From assembly GCA_036510735.1 (NCBI GenBank), contig DATCDK010000234.1, positions 1 to 5,395 on the forward strand: a stretch of 5,395 nucleotides of DNA. The letters run 5' to 3'. The notes below the pieces were generated by a model, which ran no database searches, was not told the origin of the DNA, and saw only the letters and a program-made list of their open reading frames with translations. Made by a program: the position numbers and the translations under genes. The stretch comes from PALSA-607 sp036510735. GTDB taxonomy: Bacteria > Actinomycetota > Actinomycetes > Acidothermales > Acidothermaceae. This document shows, piece by piece, positions 5,214-5,395 of the stretch. Every line of letters begins with the position of its first letter. Position 1 is the first letter of the stretch.

Positions 5214-5395
5214 AGTGCGGTGTGCTTGAACTCGTTGAGGTCGGTCCAGCCGACGAGGTCGACGGACCGCTCGATCGTGGAGACGGACGTCGCCGGGTCG
5301 GCGCCGTCCGTAGCCCGGTGCATGAACCGGATGAAGACGGCCTGGTCGTCAACGATGAACGTCGGCACGCCCCACACGTCGTGTGACTCGGCGAA
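5204..5395 (-). CDS. DsbA-family thioredoxin-fold oxidoreductase, C-terminal part
   Basis: A minus-strand frame enters from the right edge and runs 63 codons to a TAG at 5206-5204; the start and first part lie outside the window. Near the visible start is Val-Trp-Gly-Val-Pro-Thr-Phe-Ile-Val (partial residues 7-15). This is the cis-proline loop of the thioredoxin fold that faces the active site in DsbA-like proteins and 2-hydroxychromene-2-carboxylate isomerase relatives. A helix (about residues 38-48) and a tail Trp-Thr-Asp-Leu-Asn-Glu-Phe-Lys-His-Thr follow, as in actinobacterial DsbA-family proteins. The catalytic Cys-x-x-Cys or Ser-containing motif lies upstream outside the window, so thiol oxidoreductase, mycothiol-dependent reductase and isomerase roles cannot be separated. 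It converges on the alcohol dehydrogenase with 8 bases between stop codons. No signal peptide can be assessed. Confidence 0.82.
   Translation of the reverse strand, partial: FAESHDVWGVPTFIVDDQAVFIRFMHRATDGADPATSVSTIERSVDLVGWTDLNEFKHTALPR

Noticed and set aside
1..5395. CRISPR arrays, tRNA or rRNA genes, insertion sequence ends, attachment sites and riboswitches.
   Set aside because: No regularly spaced repeats, cloverleaf-like sequence, transposase motif or terminal repeats were seen. The spacers are too short (at most about 120 bases before the probable ATPase start) for the known magnesium riboswitch plus a promoter.

Overview
The window looks like chromosomal DNA from a high-GC actinobacterium, most likely Mycobacterium or a close relative. 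Reasons: G/C-ending codons dominate, GTG and possibly CTG are used as starts, and the encoded proteins resemble mycobacterial families. The taxon is inferred by eye; no search was run.

Layout, left to right. Positions 1-144 hold an open plus-strand frame that enters from outside the window and resembles the C-terminal end of DUF222/13E12-type HNH proteins (weak call). Positions 145-247 hold no gene but include a possible -10 element placed for a leaderless start. Next is a complete luciferase-like flavin or F420 oxidoreductase (248-1270). A 120-base spacer follows, with a hairpin, a candidate promoter and a clear Shine-Dalgarno. Then comes a full-length P-type ATPase of the MgtA/MgtB (P3B, magnesium) type, ending at 4049. 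Its first conventional start is GTG 1518, but the frame, the ribosome binding site and the family length all suggest that it really begins at a CTG at 1392. A 99-base spacer with a strong hairpin and a palindromic DosR-like box leads to a zinc-dependent alcohol dehydrogenase (4149-5195). The window ends with the 3' part of a convergent minus-strand DsbA-family thiol oxidoreductase (5204-5395). The two convergent stop codons lie on one small hairpin.

How the genes may work together: the three complete genes face the same way but are separated by 99-121 bases (about 250 if the ATPase starts at GTG), so separate promoters are more likely than one tight operon. A redox enzyme, a cation pump, an alcohol/aldehyde dehydrogenase and a thiol oxidoreductase are all plausible stress or hypoxia functions. 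Both spacers around the ATPase carry a related GGACCAACG(G/T)CC element resembling the mycobacterial DosR (DevR) site. A dormancy or redox-stress regulon is therefore a testable inference, not a demonstrated fact. No CRISPR array, tRNA, rRNA, insertion sequence or clearly new multi-gene system was seen.
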